Source of the DNA: Erysipelotrichaceae bacterium
Lineage (GTDB): Bacteria > Bacillota_I > Bacilli_A > Erysipelotrichales > Erysipelotrichaceae
Direction of reading: 5' to 3'
Assembly: GCA_020026035.1 (NCBI GenBank)
Contig: JAHHRC010000069.1
Span: 1 to 7,106, forward strand
Length of the DNA: 7,106 bases
Part shown: positions 5,751-7,106 of the stretch, in pieces
Layout of the letters: the number at the start of each line of letters is the position of its first letter
How positions within the stretch are numbered: the first letter of the stretch is position 1
Translations under genes and position numbers: made by a program
The notes under the pieces: generated by a model
The model's input: the letters and a program-made list of their open reading frames with translations, nothing else
What the model was told of the DNA's origin: nothing
The model's database searches: none

Positions 5751-5844
5751 CATTAATCTTCCGATTGTTGCGGCATATACCCAAATCCGTTGGACTTCGG
5801 GTGAGAAGGTTCGCTTCTGCTTTCCGTTTTCTGATTACCTTGTA

Positions 5845-5873
5845 AGTCTAACAGTCTTACTCGTTGTTGTCAA
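5845..5873 (-). promoter_or_regulatory. Strong promoter of the infC-rpmI-rplT operon
   Basis: On the minus strand a perfect -35 TTGACA (5873-5868) is followed by a 17-base spacer and the -10 TAGACT (5850-5845), with TG one base before it (extended -10). Transcription would begin near 5838. This is the best promoter in the window and suits a highly expressed ribosomal-protein operon. Confidence 0.85.
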
Positions 5874-5876
5874 ATA

Positions 5877-5912
5877 GAAATAAAAGGAATGTATTGATTC
5901 ACATCCCCTTTT
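5877..5912 (-). terminator. Terminator of the Asp23-family gene
   Basis: AAAAGGGGATGT (5912-5901) pairs with ACATTCCTTTT (5892-5882), with one bulged G and one G-T wobble, around an 8-nt loop. It then runs into TTTTATTTC. It lies 4 nt after the stop codon at 5917 and just before the infC promoter, so it insulates the two units. Confidence 0.75.
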
Positions 5913-5916
5913 ACTA

Positions 5917-6243
5917 CTAAATGTTAAAGCCAACGACATTAATCGAAATGTCATTTGCCTTAAAGCCTGTCATAAATAAGATATTTTCATAAATCTTATT
6001 TTGAACAAGTTCACTTGTGACACTTGCATTTGCCCCATACTTTACTTCAATATCCGCTTCGACCGTTAACTTATTGTCTTCAATACGGATTGTAACTGGC
6101 TTACTAAAGCGTGTTACTGGAGCTAAACTCGCATTTTCAATATCGGCAATCGAAATTTCCGATATAGATTGAATTACAGATTTATTAATTGCAATTCTTC
6201 CTAATTCAACTTTTTCATTTAGTACTACATATTCTTGAGCCAT
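5917..6243 (-). CDS. Asp23/Gls24-family protein, short form
   Basis: This 108-aa protein has the Asp23/Gls24 fold pattern: a starting strand and helix GRIAINKSVIQSISEISIADIENASL (15-40), compared with the family's G-I-I-x-x-V-I-x-x-I-A-x-x-A pattern. It continues through VTIRIEDNKLTVEADIEVKYGANASVTSELVQNKIYENILFMTGFKANDISINVVGF, where an alternating strand then a helix and a final strand are typical. Members are cytosolic, often envelope-associated proteins linked to cell-wall stress or fatty-acid homeostasis (Asp23, YqhY). Length is at the short end, nearer YqhY (about 135 aa) than Asp23 (about 170). The ATG has AGAGGTGG about 5 nt upstream. It has its own promoter and terminator. No signal peptide or membrane segment is visible. 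Exact function is unknown. Confidence 0.85.
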   Translation of the reverse strand: MAQEYVVLNEKVELGRIAINKSVIQSISEISIADIENASLAPVTRFSKPVTIRIEDNKLTVEADIEVKYGANASVTSELVQNKIYENILFMTGFKANDISINVVGFNI

Positions 6244-6262
6244 AGGTCCACCTCTTTTTCTA

Positions 6263-6291
6263 AGTATACCACTGTTTTAAAACGATTGAAA
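6263..6291 (-). promoter_or_regulatory. Extended -10 promoter of the Asp23-family gene
   Basis: TGGTATACT on the minus strand gives an extended -10 (TATACT, 6268-6263, with TG at 6271-6270). A weak -35 TTTCAA (6291-6286) lies 17 bases upstream. The predicted start is near 6256, just ahead of the ribosome binding site. The -35 overlaps the last codons of the upstream gene. Confidence 0.6.
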
Positions 6292-7106
6292 CACCATAAG
6301 AATCTGATGCGTCAAACGACTTGCAAGATCTTCTTTGCGCTTATCAAACAATTCAAAACAATCATAATCACGTTCTACATCTTCGACAAACTCTTTAAAG
6401 ATATGGGCTATCTCTAATAGCTTGTCTTCATGAATCATTTCCACGCCACCCGTTTGCACATAGGCATTTGCCAAGGTTTCTTCAAAGAACAACTGCATAC
6501 ATCCTTGCTTCTCTCCATATTGTTCAAAGCGTGCTTTGTACCAAGTTGGTTGAATGAGTAAACTCTTCATGATTCGTACAAAATCAGTAAAGTCCGAAAT
6601 ATTCGATTCAACTTGGACCTCAAACAACATCACAAAGAAGATATGCCATTCAAAGTCAATGTTCATACGTTCAATCCAGTAATTGCCAACGATGGTTGTA
6701 AATGGATCTGTTGGTACGTATGGAAGTTCTAATTGTAAGCTCGAACGGAAATCGATTTCACTATGCGCCAAACAATTCAAATGCTCTAAGAAATCAATCA
6801 TATGTTCCTTATTGTGTTCGCCATTGATAAAGTAACGAATGTAAATATACTGCGCTAAGATGGCCGAACACTTCTTAAAGTCGGAACGGAAACCAACCGA
6901 CTCTTGCATTTTCACATTCACTAAGTCATTGATGGAAGATGCACACATCACCTTAAAGCGTGAATCATCCATACCAATTTGAATCCTTGCCGACTCATTG
7001 GAAATCTCATCGTAAATAATTTCTAATTGCCGATCTACAACATCTAAGTTATCCCTCACAGAGCCTAACATATTTTTAATAAAGCGATCATACACCACGA
7101 ATTCTG
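6277..7106 (-). CDS. Unrecognised protein, 5' end beyond window
   Basis: I do not recognise this protein. The frame is open to the window edge: two further codons (GAA TTC) precede the first GTG at 7098, and no ribosome binding site lies before that GTG or the internal ATG at 7071. The N-terminus is therefore probably cut off, and at least 275 residues are present. The visible part looks soluble and mostly alpha-helical. It is acidic and rich in aromatics, with no signal peptide and no clear transmembrane stretch. The hydrophobic, charged segment IERMNIDFEWHIFFVMLFEV lies near the middle. Four or more scattered cysteines show no CxxC pairing. The C-terminus is helical and charged (EFVEDVERDYDCFELFDKRKEDLASRL). 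Codon use resembles the neighbours. It lies 33 nt upstream of the Asp23-family gene on the same strand, so partial co-transcription is possible although that gene has its own promoter. TAA stop at 6279-6277. Confidence 0.75.
   Translation of the reverse strand, partial: EFVVYDRFIKNMLGSVRDNLDVVDRQLEIIYDEISNESARIQIGMDDSRFKVMCASSINDLVNVKMQESVGFRSDFKKCSAILAQYIYIRYFINGEHNKEHMIDFLEHLNCLAHSEIDFRSSLQLELPYVPTDPFTTIVGNYWIERMNIDFEWHIFFVMLFEVQVESNISDFTDFVRIMKSLLIQPTWYKARFEQYGEKQGCMQLFFEETLANAYVQTGGVEMIHEDKLLEIAHIFKEFVEDVERDYDCFELFDKRKEDLASRLTHQILMVFQSF

Larger units (their letters stand above)
5588..5838 (-). promoter_or_regulatory. infC operon leader, probable L20-responsive attenuator
   Basis: About 250 nt of untranslated leader separate the promoter from infC. 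In 5' to 3' order on the minus strand it shows: GAAAGCAG (5824-5817); a small AGAAG/CTTCT hairpin with loop CGAAC; an ACCC...GGGT stem holding GTCC/GGAT; and a long GCAGGT...ACCTGC hairpin (5750-5721) followed by TTTCGTTT. The 3' arm of that last hairpin, CTGCTTTC (5724-5717), is perfectly complementary to the early GAAAGCAG, so the two structures exclude each other. In Bacillus the infC leader is controlled by L20 through transcription attenuation (Rfam L20 leader family). Position and architecture match, but I cannot confirm family membership by eye. The remaining 130 nt before infC hold no recognisable gene. Confidence 0.72.

Overview
The window looks like a chromosomal housekeeping region of a low-to-moderate-GC Bacillota (Firmicutes). 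The signs are strong AGGAGG-type ribosome binding sites, the infC-rpmI-rplT operon with a long structured leader, a tandem FemAB/MurM-type pair, an Asp23/Gls24 protein, and a GluRS gene beside a tRNA-Gln. Erysipelotrichia is my best guess at the class. That is an impression from protein flavour and not a demonstrated placement. I see no mobile elements, CRISPR arrays or phage genes.

Layout. At 1-75 (minus) is tRNA-Gln(CUG). It is divergent from gltX (253-1716, plus), and the roughly 180-bp gap holds one candidate promoter for each direction. gltX ends at a strong hairpin terminator (1724-1760) that also lies at the 3' end of the convergent gene. From there to the right edge everything is on the minus strand. 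In transcription order from the right these are: an unrecognised ORF open at the window edge (6277-7106), a short Asp23/Gls24-family gene with its own extended -10 promoter (5917-6243), a terminator (5877-5912), a near-consensus promoter (5845-5873), a roughly 250-nt regulatory leader, infC, rpmI, rplT, a GAAA-capped hairpin, tRNA-Glu(CUC), a strong terminator (4284-4311), and two translationally coupled FemAB-family peptidoglycan aminoacyltransferases.

How it works together. The centre is the translation cluster for IF3, L35 and L20. Its leader contains a terminator hairpin whose 3' arm is also perfectly complementary (8 bp) to a segment near the transcript start. This is the architecture expected for L20-controlled attenuation. 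tRNA-Glu(CUC) appears to be carried on the same transcript. GluRS charges tRNA-Glu, and in Bacillota usually also mischarges tRNA-Gln for GatCAB. The window therefore holds an enzyme and two of its probable substrates, both minor C34 isoacceptors. The two Fem proteins would add amino acids from aminoacyl-tRNA to the peptidoglycan stem peptide, in the manner of MurM/MurN.

I found no clearly new system. The points most worth a second look are the infC leader switch with its non-ATG start and overlapping mini-ORF, the placement of tRNA-Glu between the r-protein operon and the fem genes, and the unrecognised 275-codon protein at the right edge.
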